From Micropterus salmoides (taxonomy: Eukaryota; Chordata; Actinopteri; Centrarchiformes; Centrarchidae), in contig NW_024040374.1 of assembly GCF_014851395.1 (NCBI RefSeq), positions 23,289,695 through 23,353,694 of the forward strand: a stretch of 64,000 bases of DNA. The letters run 5' to 3'. Below are positions 26,170 to 39,700 of this stretch, in pieces. Made by a program: the position numbers and the translations under genes. How positions within the stretch are numbered: position 1 is the stretch's first letter; the number at the start of each line of letters is the position of its first letter. Under the pieces are notes generated by a model. The model did no database searches. It was not told the DNA's origin and worked only from the letters and a program-made list of their open reading frames with translations.

Positions 26170-29100
26170 CCTCTCTGCAATCCCTCTCGGTCATTTTGGT
26201 GCTCTGTCAGTGCTCAGTTTCTCTCATCTGAAGGTCATTCGCAGAGTGCTAAGCCTTTTAGCCACACTTCCACATTCATCCTTCACCTCTGCCTATTCCT
26301 CTTTCTTTCTCCTCCTGAACGCTCTGTGTGTGTTATCACTATATGCACCACCGCGGCTCTTTCTCCCTCTCATTTCTCTAATGGGACTGAGCTGGCACAG
26401 GTCCCAAGGTCAAAGCAGGTTTTTAACTGAGCCAGCCCAACTTACCTCATTTGTTTGGATTGACTACTAAAATATTCAGATTGGTGATTGTCTTGTATTG
26501 AGTAAAGGCAGAAACATGTAAAAAGAAGTGTACTATATTTAAAATAAAAGTTAATAGTCTTATTGTATTTGGATAAGCAGAAAATTGTATGTAAATTACG
26601 CGCCTTCTTAAATAATGTTTCCCTTTGTTTGAGTAATTTCTGTTGCTCTTCATTCCTACGGGGTGTCTTGCCATTATTGTATTGTATATGATGTCTGTAC
26701 TTCATATTATATTAATATGGTAGTAATCTAAATGATTAAATGTTGAGATAGTTTGTAGGGTTGCAACAATTATCATTATTATTTCATCATTGAATAATAA
26801 GCCAGTAGTTTTCTATAATAAACAATTATTCGTTTAATTAATGCAATGTAAAACAAATATGTAAAAATGCCTTTCACAAGCTCTCTACCACACAAGACAA
26901 AGAAAAGCATCAAACCCCTTTCAAATGAAAAGCTGTAACCCAACAATGTTTGGCATGTTTGTCAAACCACTTTAAAAATCGATTAATTGTTTAGTTGTTT
27001 CAGCTTGAATTGTTTTTAATCGTTGCTTTTCAGCCAGTTGCTCCCTCAGTGCTCATATAACATGTATGAGGCTTGTTTTTCACTAGAAGAGAAACGCTAT
27101 GGTGACTTGTGAAACATTATTGATTTCACACAAATTGTTTGGATTTAAAATTGGGTCAAACTAAGTTCCCACTGCTTTCCCTGCAATCCTTGTTTCATTC
27201 TAGTTAGATGCACTGTGGCTGGATTTTACCCAGATTGATTACAGATATGTAGTCACAGTTTGAGCTTGACCACTTCCATTTTTCATAACTTGGTGAGAAA
27301 AATTTTGATTTGTGTTCTCTGTCAGATGATAAATGTGTAACTGTAGCCAAAGTGTATGTACACTGAGAATTCTGTAGTGTTTATCAATTAACTATTTGCA
27401 GAATGTACATATATCACCTATCCTATTGCTCCTGTATGTTTTTTTATCCCATAAATACCCTATGAAAAGAAAAATATTCTTTGTTGCTCTATATTTTGGT
27501 GTACAAAGATAGACAGGAAAATGCAACACATGACGGAACACAAGATAACATTTCACTTATTTTGTATGAAAGTGTCAACCTTTCTTCCTCTCTCATGCAT
27601 TTTTCTCCAGAACTTGAATCAGAACCCTCGCACTTTGCTTCCCAAGTTTTTCGGCCTCTACTGTGTACAGTCGGGCGGGAAGAACATCCGCGTGGTGGTG
27701 ATGAACAATGTCCTCCCCCGTGTGGTTCGCATGCACCTCAAATATGACCTGAAGGGCTCCACCTACAAGAGGCGAGCTTCCAAGAAGGAAAGAGAGAAGG
27801 CCAAGCCTACTTTCAAAGACCTGGACTTCATGCAAGACCTGCAGGATGGACTGATGCTGGACCAGGACACTTACAATGCGATGGTCAAGACCCTACAGAG
27901 AGACTGCCTGGTGAGTTGTTTTAAACGGTGCTTCTCTTTGTTTCCGCAGGCTAATCAAGAAACTGGAGCAGAGAGACTGCCTGGTGAGTTACATGGAGGG
28001 AGAGGGAAGAGAGAAAAGATACATTACAGCTGCTGTGTAAAAGACTCTTCATTCGCTCCTCTTCTTTTTTATGTCAAGAGTCGAGAGAGATGGCAGGAAG
28101 GAAGGAGAAAGAGCCTAGGGGGAGATGACAAGGGTGGTTTACTGATTCTGAATGAGGATCCACATAACACCCTGATCCAGTGAGATCCTCCAGAGAGATC
28201 CTACAGAGAGCGAGCAGAGAGGCATTAATGGTTAGAGGGAAAGATTAAAGGGAGGGTAGAAGGAAGTATAAAGTGATGCAGTAATGCAGCGTCTCAAAGG
28301 GAAAGAGGTAGATAAAGATACATAGTAGAGAGTAGAAAGGCCACAAAAGGAAATGGATAAGAGTTGGGAAAACCAGGATACTTACGGTGCCCTGATTAAT
28401 AATAGAGGATAATGGATCGAGGGAGGTGGGAGTGAATAAGGCAGAGGTAGAAAAAGCTATTCATGAGAGTGTTTGGCATTCCCAGGATCCCTCACTATGA
28501 ATTAGAGCTTTGTTACGAGCAAGAGGTTTAACTAGGTGTCCAGATGCAGGCCTTCCCTTGTCTTATAAATCATCACCTCACATTTACTTTTATAGTGCAT
28601 GTGCTTGGGGGAGAGTATATGTGCACCCACTGGCTATCCTATACATTGTTTATTAATGTGTGCATGCTTCTGCATCACTGTGTATAGCTCAGTGTCTTCT
28701 GTATAGCATTTACATCCCTAGTGATACGGCTCTTGTTTCCCATGGTGCTGACATTGTTACGCTCTCTAGATAAAAGCTTTCACCCTGATTTATACGTCAC
28801 GTGTCTGTCAATCACTGCACACTTGCACCTGTCTGAATGCGTCCTTTGTTCAGGTCCTGGAAAGCTTTAAGATCATGGACTACAGTCTGCTGCTCGGGGT
28901 CCACAACATAGACCAGGCAGAGAGGGAGAGGCAGATGGAGGGCTCCCAGGGCGGAAGCGATGAGAAGAGGCCCGTGGCCCAGCAGAAGGCCCTGTACTCC
29001 ACAGCCATGGAATCCATTCAGGGAGGAGCGGCCTGCGGAGGGTCCATCGACACTGACGACACGTGAGTTTAGCTGGAGCCGTCAGCAAAAGACCTGGGTG

Positions 29101-29575
29101 ATAAATGTGATTGCTGCTTGGCATTTTCCTGTATCAATAATAATAATAGATAAAGTGGTAAATGACTCTTCCTATTAAACAATTCATTCATTCATTCATT
29201 TGCTTACACTTGATCTGACACATGCTTCTAGTGCTTTAACTGACGCTTTAACTGTTTTAGTGCTTAGATTTCAACCGTAGCTCCCATACAATAATTCACA
29301 AATAATTTTTTAGACATTTTATTTTTGTCCGCAGTTTACAGCCAAGTGGGCAAAACTTATTTTGAGAACATTAAGCCTCTTCTAGTATAAAAAGTTACAT
29401 AAAACCAAGCTTATAAAAAAAACTTGAAGAGATTTTAAAAGATGAAGCAGGTTGCTACAAACTTGAGATTTAGACATCAAACAGTCAGTGTCGTGCCAGA
29501 AGATCTCAGACTGTGCTTTGGTTCAGTGCAGATTAAAAGGTCAGCCAGCAGTATGGCTGGAAGCCAAAACCTGCT

Positions 29576-29638
<63 letters not shown>

Positions 29639-30723
29639 CTAAAACAGGAAGTTGCTTTAGTCTAAGCGAGATTATATACCATGAATTAGTGATCATGATC
29701 TGAATGACTGCAAATAATTACATCAATAGATTCTGTCAAGTTAGATTGATGGTAGAAACAACATTTCAGTTTGGAGAACCAAAGGAAAGCAGTTTCCTTT
29801 GTCTGCAGATTCAGTAGTCGAGTATCAGCATGTTCACAGTGCAGTGAAACACAGTGCTTATGGGATTATGGATTTTTTTGGTTAAAGGTGAGCAGCTACA
29901 GTGACACCTGTAGGACAGTGTATGTGATGTTTGCTTAACTGGCAGAGGGAGGTGGAGAAAGATGAACCAGAGCAGATGATAACATCCCAGTCTGTAAAGC
30001 TGTAGTTCCCTTATCCACTCACTTTAACAAAGAGTACTGCTGGCTTTAAATTTAGCCATCTAACTGGGCCTAGTATAGACATTCGATATCCAGTGAATAC
30101 AATTAAGTAGATGGTACTTATTTTGAGACAAAATAAAAAGTTCAAAATAATGCTTAAAACTACATCCTGTATCTGCTTCATAATAAAGCCTATTCTCTTC
30201 ACTTGACTGACAATAAGCGTCAAGCATCCAAATGCAACCTCATTCACACTTTTCATTTCAGTTTCGTTTTGCTTCTCCTTTTAGGATGGGTGGTATCCCA
30301 GCTGTGAATGGGAAAGGGGAGAGACTTCTTCTCTACATCGGAATCATCGACATCCTGCAGTCCTACAGGTGATCGTCACAGTAGTCACGTGATTACACGT
30401 GGTCACCACAGGTCATCAGCTACACGTTACAGGCTGACAGACTAGAGATGGAAGTCAAATAACTACATGTACATAGTTAGTGTTCATGTACTCAGACTGA
30501 AACAACTTAACTATTTTAGACAGCACATTTAAGGCCTACAATTATAGTATTTTCCCTTTGACCCTAATATACTGTATAAGACATGTTTAACATTATTGTT
30601 TTAAATGGTGCTTCTCTTTGTTTCCACAGGCTAATCAAGAAACTGGAGCACACGTGGAAGGCTTTGGTTCATGATGGAGTGAGTTTTTAAATAGCATTTT
30701 TACATAGAGACACTTCAGTGTAT

Positions 30724-30760
<37 letters not shown>

Positions 30761-33700
30761 AGATCATACATATATCATCAAAACAAACTCTATTATTCTC
30801 TAATCAGGTAACAAAATACTAAAATTGTCCTAGTTCTTAATCTTGTATTGTATTACCACATTATCTAGACATGTGACTGGTTTTGTTCACTGGCCCTCTC
30901 TGACCCTATAAACGAGCTTTTTATGTTTACAAAGGTTGGCAAACGTTTGTTTAGACTGTCTGTCTATGTGTATTTTCCGTCAGCTTGTCTCTTCCCTAAT
31001 CTCTCTTTCAACCTGTACAGCTAAAGCTGTGATAATAAATCCTCCTGGCCCAGTAGCTCTGCCCTCCCTGTGCTTCACACAGTTATTGAAAAACAGGAAG
31101 CAGGTCTGTGGGTTTGTGTTTATTAGAAGTCCACTTTAAGCAAAGATGGTCTAACTGCAGTGGTCTATTAATATAGCTGTGTACTCCATATAAGTTAATT
31201 CTCATTGTTTTCTGTCATTGTCATGAAGATTGGTTTTAAACCACCTTTATGAACAGACAGCCTTTATTGAAGTGTGAGTAACAGTGCTGTGTGAATCTGA
31301 ATTACTTACACACTCTCCTTATGACGTGGTATATATATATGTATATGAATGGAGCTGTGTGTCTCTTTGTTACTGAAACAATCCCTTTGTACATTTTGGA
31401 AAATGTTATGACCACATTAATTTAACAAGACCTGAGCCACGAAGATTAGCAGCTCACACCAGCATACATATAACACTTCCACTATTTTAGGTTGGAGTCT
31501 GTGTTGCATAAATGTAGCTAAAGCAAACAAATGATAGAAACCAACGAAGGTTAAAATCAAGGGCAACTGGACTTGGTTGAAGATACTGGAAGACGTTTTG
31601 TCCCTCATCCAAAGGACTTCTTCAGTTCTGACTGACTGGCAGGGAAACTCAGCTATTTAACCTCAGTGGGGTCGTTATCTCGGGTCATCGATACCGCTGG
31701 TTCGTTAGTGTTCCTTGTTGCTGTGACGACAGTCGTTACAGTCGTTAAGACTACCTGTGGCCAAGACTGAAAGACCATCTATGGTATCTTCACCTGAGGC
31801 CAATAGGTTACGTTTGTTGAGTTTCCTGGGAAGTGATGAAAGGACAGCATTGTAAGTGGGGGATAAGTGGTGGCGTAGACCCCCTCCCCTGTTCAATGAC
31901 GGCTTCTCAACCCTGGTGTAGATGGCTTCCTTGACACCTCTTTCAAACCATCCATCTTCTCTGTCTAAAATGTGCACCTGGTGATCCTCAAACGAGTGTC
32001 CTCTGTCCTTCAGATGTAGACTGCAGAGTCTTGACCTGAGGAGTTGGCCCTTCTGTGTTGAGCCATGCGTTTGTGTAGTGGTTGTTTAGTCTCCCCAATA
32101 TACAGGTCTGTGCATTCCTCACTGCATTGGACCGCATACACTAGATTGCTTTTCTTGTGTTTGGGTGTGCGGTCTTTGGGGTGTACCAGCATCTGTCTTA
32201 GTGTGTTCTTGGGTTTAAAAAACACAGGGATGTTATGTTTGTTGAAAATCCTCCTGAGTTTCTCTGATACTCCAGACACGTATGGAATCACAATGTTGTT
32301 GCGTTTGACCTTCTTTTCCTCCTCCCCTGTAGTTTTGTTCTTCTTGGATCTTGTGGCTGTCTTCACAAAGGTCCATTTAGGGTATCCACAGGCTGTAAGT
32401 GCCCCCTTCAGGTGGTTCTGTTCCTTCTCTCTGGCTTGGGCGCTTGTTGGTATGTTTTCCGCTCTGTGGTGCAGTGTTCTCATGACCCCTAGCTTGTGCT
32501 CCAGTGATAGAAACACGTTTGCTCCCCTTTTCTAATTTCTTTTTATGATTCCAAGATACTAAATTTTACATAATTATTCACTTGCTCTGCTCACAAATGG
32601 GACATTTTCTAGATGTATTACTACTCTGTCTGCTCCACCACCTCCAGATCTCTCAGTTCTGAAGTAGCACACATCTCTTCATCTACTCTGTAGTTTACAC
32701 TTTACATCATCACCATTTTGTTCTCAAGATCACTCCTATCAGTCTACCCCACTCTGCTTACTCACTCTGTTCTCCCGCTCTGAAACCCACCCAAGATATA
32801 TTCGTGGGAGAGCAGGCAAACCCTGGTGACAGCCTCCTGTTCGTCACTGTTGCTGATAATTACTAAACTGTGTTACATACAGTCGCCTCAGTTTGGGTGA
32901 ATGCCTAATCCAAGATGTTACTCATTGTGAAGTTCAGTGATGCTGATGCAAACAGCTTATAATAACGGAGCTGCTGTCCCTTCACTTCCTGAGTCTTCTC
33001 CCTCCTTCCTTCCCTCTATCAGTCTAAACCAAACACCAAGTGTCATCTGTCAGTCTGCTGGCAGATCGATCTCAGACCTCTGCATCATGAATAATGAAGA
33101 GGCGTGTCTGTAGCCTTGTCTGGCTGTGTTTCTGTCTGTCATTTGTCTTTTTTTTGTTATGTGTTCTGTCTGGTGGTCTGACCCAGAGAAAAATAATTAC
33201 TGAAACGAGACACTAAAGGGACGACTAGACCATTTGATCTAAGCGTTGGTTTGATAATTTTATTCATGCACTGTTTGTCTCACTAATCTCTGTCTCTCCC
33301 TCAGGACACCGTATCAGTCCACCGGCCAGGCTTCTACGCCGATAGGTTCTTCAAGTTCATGAGCAGCACAGTTTTCAAGAAGAGCTCCTGTGAGTTTAGT
33401 TTGTGTCGACACTGCCTTACATAGTCAAATGTGGGACCTTCCCACACAGCCCCGGCTTTTGTCTCTTTTACTGCCGAGCCTTGACAGGAAAATCAGATAC
33501 AGTAGCTAACTGCCTTATTAGGTGCTGCTTCATGTAATGTGAGAGTTAAGACATCAATATGATCTTCGTGCAGTTTTCTTGTCATCACTTTCTAAGGATT
33601 TTCATACACAAAAAAATAATTCTCTGTAATGGGGCAGGAGGGAAAATACATTTTAAAACGTTTTAGTGTTTTGCCTCAACTCACAATTTAAATATTCTTA

Positions 33701-36700
33701 TTATAATGCTGCCTCACAATCTAGAGACCCTGTGAAACATGTAACTAATAGGAATACATTGCCATTAATTAACATTCAAATTAATTCGCTGATTCACTGC
33801 ACTGATAGATGTCATCAGTCTGATGTTTAGATTTGTTGTAATTTGTGTGGACTGACCCTTTAAAACTTTGGGAATTCCTTTTATGATTTGCCATTTTTAT
33901 TTTGAAAGATAACATCAGACTATAAATCAGAAAGAAATTATTACATTTCTAAACACAGAACTTCACATTCCCACCCAGCATACATGCAGAAATAAGATGC
34001 TTCAAATTAAATACAAAGTGGCTTTCTTAGAAAAGGAAAAAATAAATAATACAATTCTGATGGATTTCCTACATTTACCAAAATAAGATTTAATAACACT
34101 AGAGAAAAAAGTTGTAGTTAAAAGTAGGCTCAATCTTTTATTCTGACAGCACAAAATACCATATTAGTTTTAGAGTTATAGTTATTTATTGAGTTAATGT
34201 GCATTGTCACGCAGCTCTGAAGTCATCTCCATCCAAGAAAGGTCGTGTGTCGTTGACAGTGCCTAAGTGTGGGGGTCCCGGTGCAGCCTGGTCAGCCAGC
34301 CAGCTGCCTTCTGAGAGAGACGAGAATATCTACGACCTGAGAGGAGCTCGCAGCTTCCCAACGCTGGAGGATGAGGGTAGATAACGCCTGTATACAGTGT
34401 TCCAATGCAGCAACTTAACCCAAGATAACCAGATAACAGATAATAGGAACAGAGGCCACTCACACATGCAGATTTTACAAGCATTTTAAACACCAAACGC
34501 CAACATCACTTCATAGAAAGTGAAATAAGTGATAAAAACAAAAACAATTTAACAGGTACCTGCTCTCAAAGATAATAATCATATTTGTGTGTCTCGCTCT
34601 CTCTCTCTCCTCTAGGGCGGCCAGATCTTCTTCCATGTACTCCTCCATCGTTTGAAGAGGCGACCACAGCGTCAATTGCCACCACTCTCTCTTCCACCAC
34701 CTCTCTGTCCATCCCAGAGCGGTCCCCCTCTGACAGTGCCGAGCACCCCCGCTACAGGTGCCGCCACCACACACACACACATACACACACACACACACAC
34801 ACAGAGACAGACAGACAGACAGACAGAGTAGTCTTCCACAATAGTATATAATTGTTTTGTTGGGTTAATCTGACTTAAATCCTTAAATTACAACTTAAAC
34901 AGAAAATTGACATTATGGAGTTACTCGTGAAAGCTTTAAGAGCCACACCACTAAGTTTCACGTTAGCTACTGCAGTTCTCATATACAGCACTATGTACTG
35001 ACACTATGTACTCTGTCTCCAGGAGGCACACCCAGTCTCTCAGCCATGACGGGAGGTGAGTCTGGAGCATGAATGCTACTTTCACTTAATAAACCTTTTT
35101 AAGCATAGTTAACTGAGCCGTTTCTATGTTTTGAGAGTTGCCAGCAACATGTTTTCACAGCATTAGACATTTCAGGGTGTGGTGGGTTGGGAGAAGAGAA
35201 AATATGAGATCAGCCTGTTTGTCGGTGTGTTTATGAGTAGGCCTGTTCTTCCTGTTGCTGTCCTGTTGCTTGCTTTTCATACGTGTTTCCTCCCTGCGTG
35301 TTATTTTTTGTGTGTTTGTGTTCAGGACCCAGGAAGAGCTGCGTGTGCGGGAGGAGGATCAGCAGACCATCACAGTGGAGGTGGAGCTGAAGAGACACGA
35401 CAGTGAGCCCACTATCTCTGTTCCACAGCCTTCACCTGAAACCAGGTACACCAACAACACAATGGCACACTCTGTGTTTGGCAGATCAGTAATGTAATGT
35501 GTAATGACTTCTACCATCAAAACAGGTCATGTAATGTAATTAATAAAACAAATAAGACGTAAGGTATATCACAAAACTCTGGAAACATTTATTCATTTTA
35601 TATATATTTTTGAAGGTAATATTTTCCAAATAAAGCAATAATTAACAAGTGCTATTTCTGTAATCCTATACATGTCAATATATATATCAATGAATTTTAA
35701 TTAGTCTTCCCAAATCAACAGAATGAAGACACAATGTCGACTAATGTCAAATCCTAATACTGACTCTTAGACATTAACTAATGCATGAAATCCTTGAAAG
35801 GCAGCATCCACATTTTATACTTAAACATTTTCTGAACTGTAACCTATACATTTAATAAAACTCCAACTGAATGATATATCCCAAACATAAACTGAAAGAC
35901 CATGAAGTCTGTCACTGACAATGGACCCACTGTGAGATGTGCATCCTGAAGACATAGTTACACATCAAAGTCTGTATACAGGTTATGGGGAGTACTACTG
36001 CATATGTGAAAAAAGTTGTATAAAGCCCTTTGTGGCTCCAGAGGGAGCAGCGCGAAGTCATCAGTTGGTTCTGAAGACTACAGGTTTGCAATGCAAACAA
36101 TCTGGGGATGTTGAATTAGAAAGAAGACCTCCATAACTGCTCCTCATCAGGTTCAATTTTGATCTTTTTTTTTTCTTTTTTTTACTCTCCATCGTGTCCA
36201 TCGATGTTATAGAAGTACTAAATCAACAGTCAGTTGTATGTGTCTGCAAATACTGGCTTTGCTGACCAATGCAGAAACTCTTCATAATGTTAAATATACT
36301 GAATGTCCATATACACCAAATGGGCCATAAATATAACCATGACACACACATGTCGTAGTTCTTTTCACTGACGACAATGGCAAAAACAGTCGGCTCTGTC
36401 ATACACGCTCAGCATACATGTGACCTCGATTCAGGAAAGATAAGCTGGAAGGCTGTAATGATTCCTTCATGACCCCAATCATCAATATGACTCAGTTTGA
36501 CACTGCACTATAAATAACCTGCCACCAGTGTCTCACCTGGGCTCTGCCAGCTGTTAGATTAGCACGCCTCACCTGTCTAATGCACACAAACACATAGTTT
36601 CTAACATGGCACACAGATAATACTGAAAGCAGCTTGACCCATTTGTTCATAGGACTTGGGTCTCCTGTTATGGACAGATAAATGCTGACTGCAACCACTG

Positions 36701-39700
36701 TGTGGACATCTACTGGACAGTAATCAGGTTATGAGAGAGTGTGCACAGTACAGTACACGCATGTAAATTTGTGTTGTGTTTATGAGCAGTGTTTGTTATG
36801 GGATGATGACACTGTGGGGCAGACATGGGGCAGAAGGACTCCTGACATGGGGGAACCAGCCAGTAGAAGTAGGGCAGTAGGGCAGGAAGCCTGCAGGCCT
36901 GGGGCTACTACTATTAAGCTGTGATGACCTGACACTTTGCATATTCTAACCTGGTTTTTAGTTAGTCGGTGTATTGGTTTGGCATTTTTAGCTTTATTTA
37001 AAAGTGAAATTTCATCAGAAAAACAGCAGCAGTGGTGCTCGCACTTAGGCAAGGATTATACTTTCCGTGTCCGTGAGTATGTTCGGGTCCGCGTGACGAA
37101 AAAATCATCAGACTGGGTACGCGTGTGACCGCGCGGACCATTTCCGGCGACTAGCGCCACCAGGGAACCAACCAATCTACTGCGCATGTGTGGAACATGT
37201 CCGCCAACCTGAGTGCAGAAAGTAGTATAAACAGAAGTAGTCCATGTCTGCGGGGTCCTCGGCTGTCCGTGTCCGTGTCCGCTCCAGAGTATATTCGAGT
37301 TTTAGGCTGGGGTTAGTTCAGTGAGGATCATGGTGTGATTGCTGAGGGAAACCAACTGAATAATTGGGCCTGATGCTGAGAAGACAATGGCTAGACATGT
37401 AGCCTGGGGGACTGGAAGGAGCTGGCGGGGAGGAGACAGGGGGTTGAAATAACCATCTAACTGAGCAGACTCCTTTGAGCTGCCTCGAACTCACCTGCAG
37501 CTGGAGAACTGGGTGTGAAAAGAGAGCGATTGAGCGGAGAAGAATATGTGAAACAAAGAGAGAAGATGAAAATGATTAATGTGTGAAGAAAGACTAGGGG
37601 GAGAAAGATAGAAAAACAGTAGGTGTAAATGAGTAAAAACTGTTATATACAGAAAGAGAACAGCAGCAAATGAAAATACGGAGTCTGATAAACAGATGTA
37701 GTACAGTATACTTATGTACAGTTTTGTAAGGTAAAGAGAGACTTCCTACATTGCAATCACCCGCCTATCCCCCTTATTTATTCAGCCAATCAGTTCTCTC
37801 TTGGAGATGCCAGTTCGTCTTTTTTGCCTCTGTGGCCAACTGTTAGGCTTTTCCTCTGGTGGAGCTGAGCTCAAAACACAGAAGCTGAGAGAGCAATGTG
37901 GATGCGCCTAAATCCTTCCTAATAGTTGATTTTCTGGCCAGGAACAATAAAGGATTGTGGCAGCACACAGCCAGCTGGCAAATCTTAGAGCTTAAGCAGC
38001 TAAACACCCACACACACAGCTGTTGAATTTTAGCCTAAGCCAGTTTTCTCTTATAGCTTTGTCCTGTTCCTCTGCCCTGCTGCAGAAAAGTGGCTTATGA
38101 CAAGTCAATCAATGGCTCTTTATGTCTGCAATTTACACTTTTATCATTATGTCTGATGTTCATGGTAAATAAATGTCTATAAATCAACTTCGAAATCATA
38201 GGAAGAACCAAGTCCAGTTGCCCTTGACTTTAACCTTCGTTAAATAACTATGACCTGGATGACTGAGAATCTTCACAGACATAGGAAGAAAAAAATTCTC
38301 CAGAGTCAACTGACTCTCTCTAACAATCCCATTTCCACCTTCCCACAGTGAAGCTCAGGAAGTAGCTGGTGCCGAGGCTCCTGATGCCGCTGCAGCAGCA
38401 CCTTCCAGCTCTTCGTCAGCGCCTGAAGCAGCCTCTTCCTCCTCGTCTCCCCCGGCAGCTCTCTCTTCTCCTGGGGCAGCCAAGGAAGCCCCGTCCAGTC
38501 CCAAGGTGGTGGTGGAGGCAGACAGGGCAAGCCTGGTGTCTGGCTCAGGGTGTGCCAGCCAGGCTTCAGTCGATGATGACGATGACGTGCCAATCACAGA
38601 TATCTACTTTGTAAGCACAACACTACACACACACAGACACACACATGCATATTTTGAGATTATTTTAGCCCTTTAAGACAGAGGTAAGCACATCTCATTT
38701 TAGGACTAGCTCCCGTCACTTCTCATCTGTTTGAGTTTGACATTTTTATTTAGCAATCAAATTGTCTTTAATACTTAATCAATTGGCTAATATGAGATAT
38801 ATTTTTAGTAAACAATCTATGATCATAAAGTCAAAGACTGAGCTATATGATGCTCTCCTACAGAGGCGTTGACAGATGGACAGCAGAAAGGGCGTAGCGA
38901 CTCTGGCTGGTATGGGAAAGAGCGTGTGCAGTTATTGCTTGCAGTGTGTTGTGCATTCAGTTAAAGGAGTACTTCGACATTCATTCTAGTGTTTATTACT
39001 AAGCTAAGCTAACCGCCTGCTGGCTCAAGCTTTATATTTAGCATGCAGACTTGAGAGTGGTATTAATCTTCTCATTTAACTCATCTAAGAAAGTGAATAA
39101 GCGCATTTCCCAAAATGTCGAACTATTCCTTTAAACACCGTGTATTGCAGTGCGCACTCTGGTTTGGAGTGTTTGCAGAGTGATAACAGCATGTCAACAT
39201 CACTTTTCAGTACCTGTCTAATATGATCGTCAACAAGGCCGCAGACACACTCAGCAGCTCATGTTGTGTGAATAACAACTGACTCTTTCGCGGTTTGTGT
39301 TCTACAGTATTATCGTACAAAAAGCAACCTGCTATCATCAGATAGTGTTGGCACGTCTAAATGTGCCCAAAAGCGCAGCTATAAATGAATGTATGAGTGT
39401 CAGGTGGAGGATAGAGAGTGCAGCCAGTGATCCCAGTTACAGATAGAAATGTTTCCCACTGGCCACACTCCTATCAGGAATCAAACACCCCTAATGTGGC
39501 ATGAGAAATCCTAATGGCCAACAGGTTAGTCAGTGAGCTCCCTCAGTTATTTAACAGCCCTCTCATCTGACCGGCTCTGACTGGTGCCCAGTTCGTGCTT
39601 CAAAAGGAGGAGATACACTCTCTGTACACCAGGTGGTCTGTAGCGCTTCATGAGGTGAGGTAACACTGTGCACATCCTGAACACGAAACACTCTGCAGGT

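Larger units (their letters stand above)
24624..27610 (+). other. pip5k1c: Intron 6 of pip5k1c
   Basis: 3.0-kb intron with a CT-rich microsatellite and a decayed hAT-like repeat (listed). The remainder is unremarkable AT-rich sequence. Confidence 0.7.
30679..33304 (+). other. pip5k1c: Intron 10 of pip5k1c
   Basis: Holds a (CA)n tract and a truncated Penelope-like element on the minus strand (both listed). The rest shows no coding signal. Confidence 0.8.
35446..38348 (+). other. pip5k1c: Intron 15 of pip5k1c
   Basis: 2.9-kb intron holding a dispersed repeat remnant near 36010-36080, a GC-rich MITE-like block and a Penelope-type tail just upstream of the acceptor (listed separately). Confidence 0.75.

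Noticed and set aside
27521..28183. 220-residue plus-strand open frame
   Set aside because: The central part is pip5k1c exon 7. The ends are read-through into intron, across the acceptor at 27610 and the donor at 27911.
10173..34827. Regularly repeated units considered as CRISPR-like or satellite arrays
   Set aside because: All are simple dinucleotide or tetranucleotide runs without spacers, in a clearly eukaryotic sequence.
38306..38597. Two minus-strand frames
   Set aside because: Antisense shadows of the Ala/Ser-rich pip5k1c exon 16.
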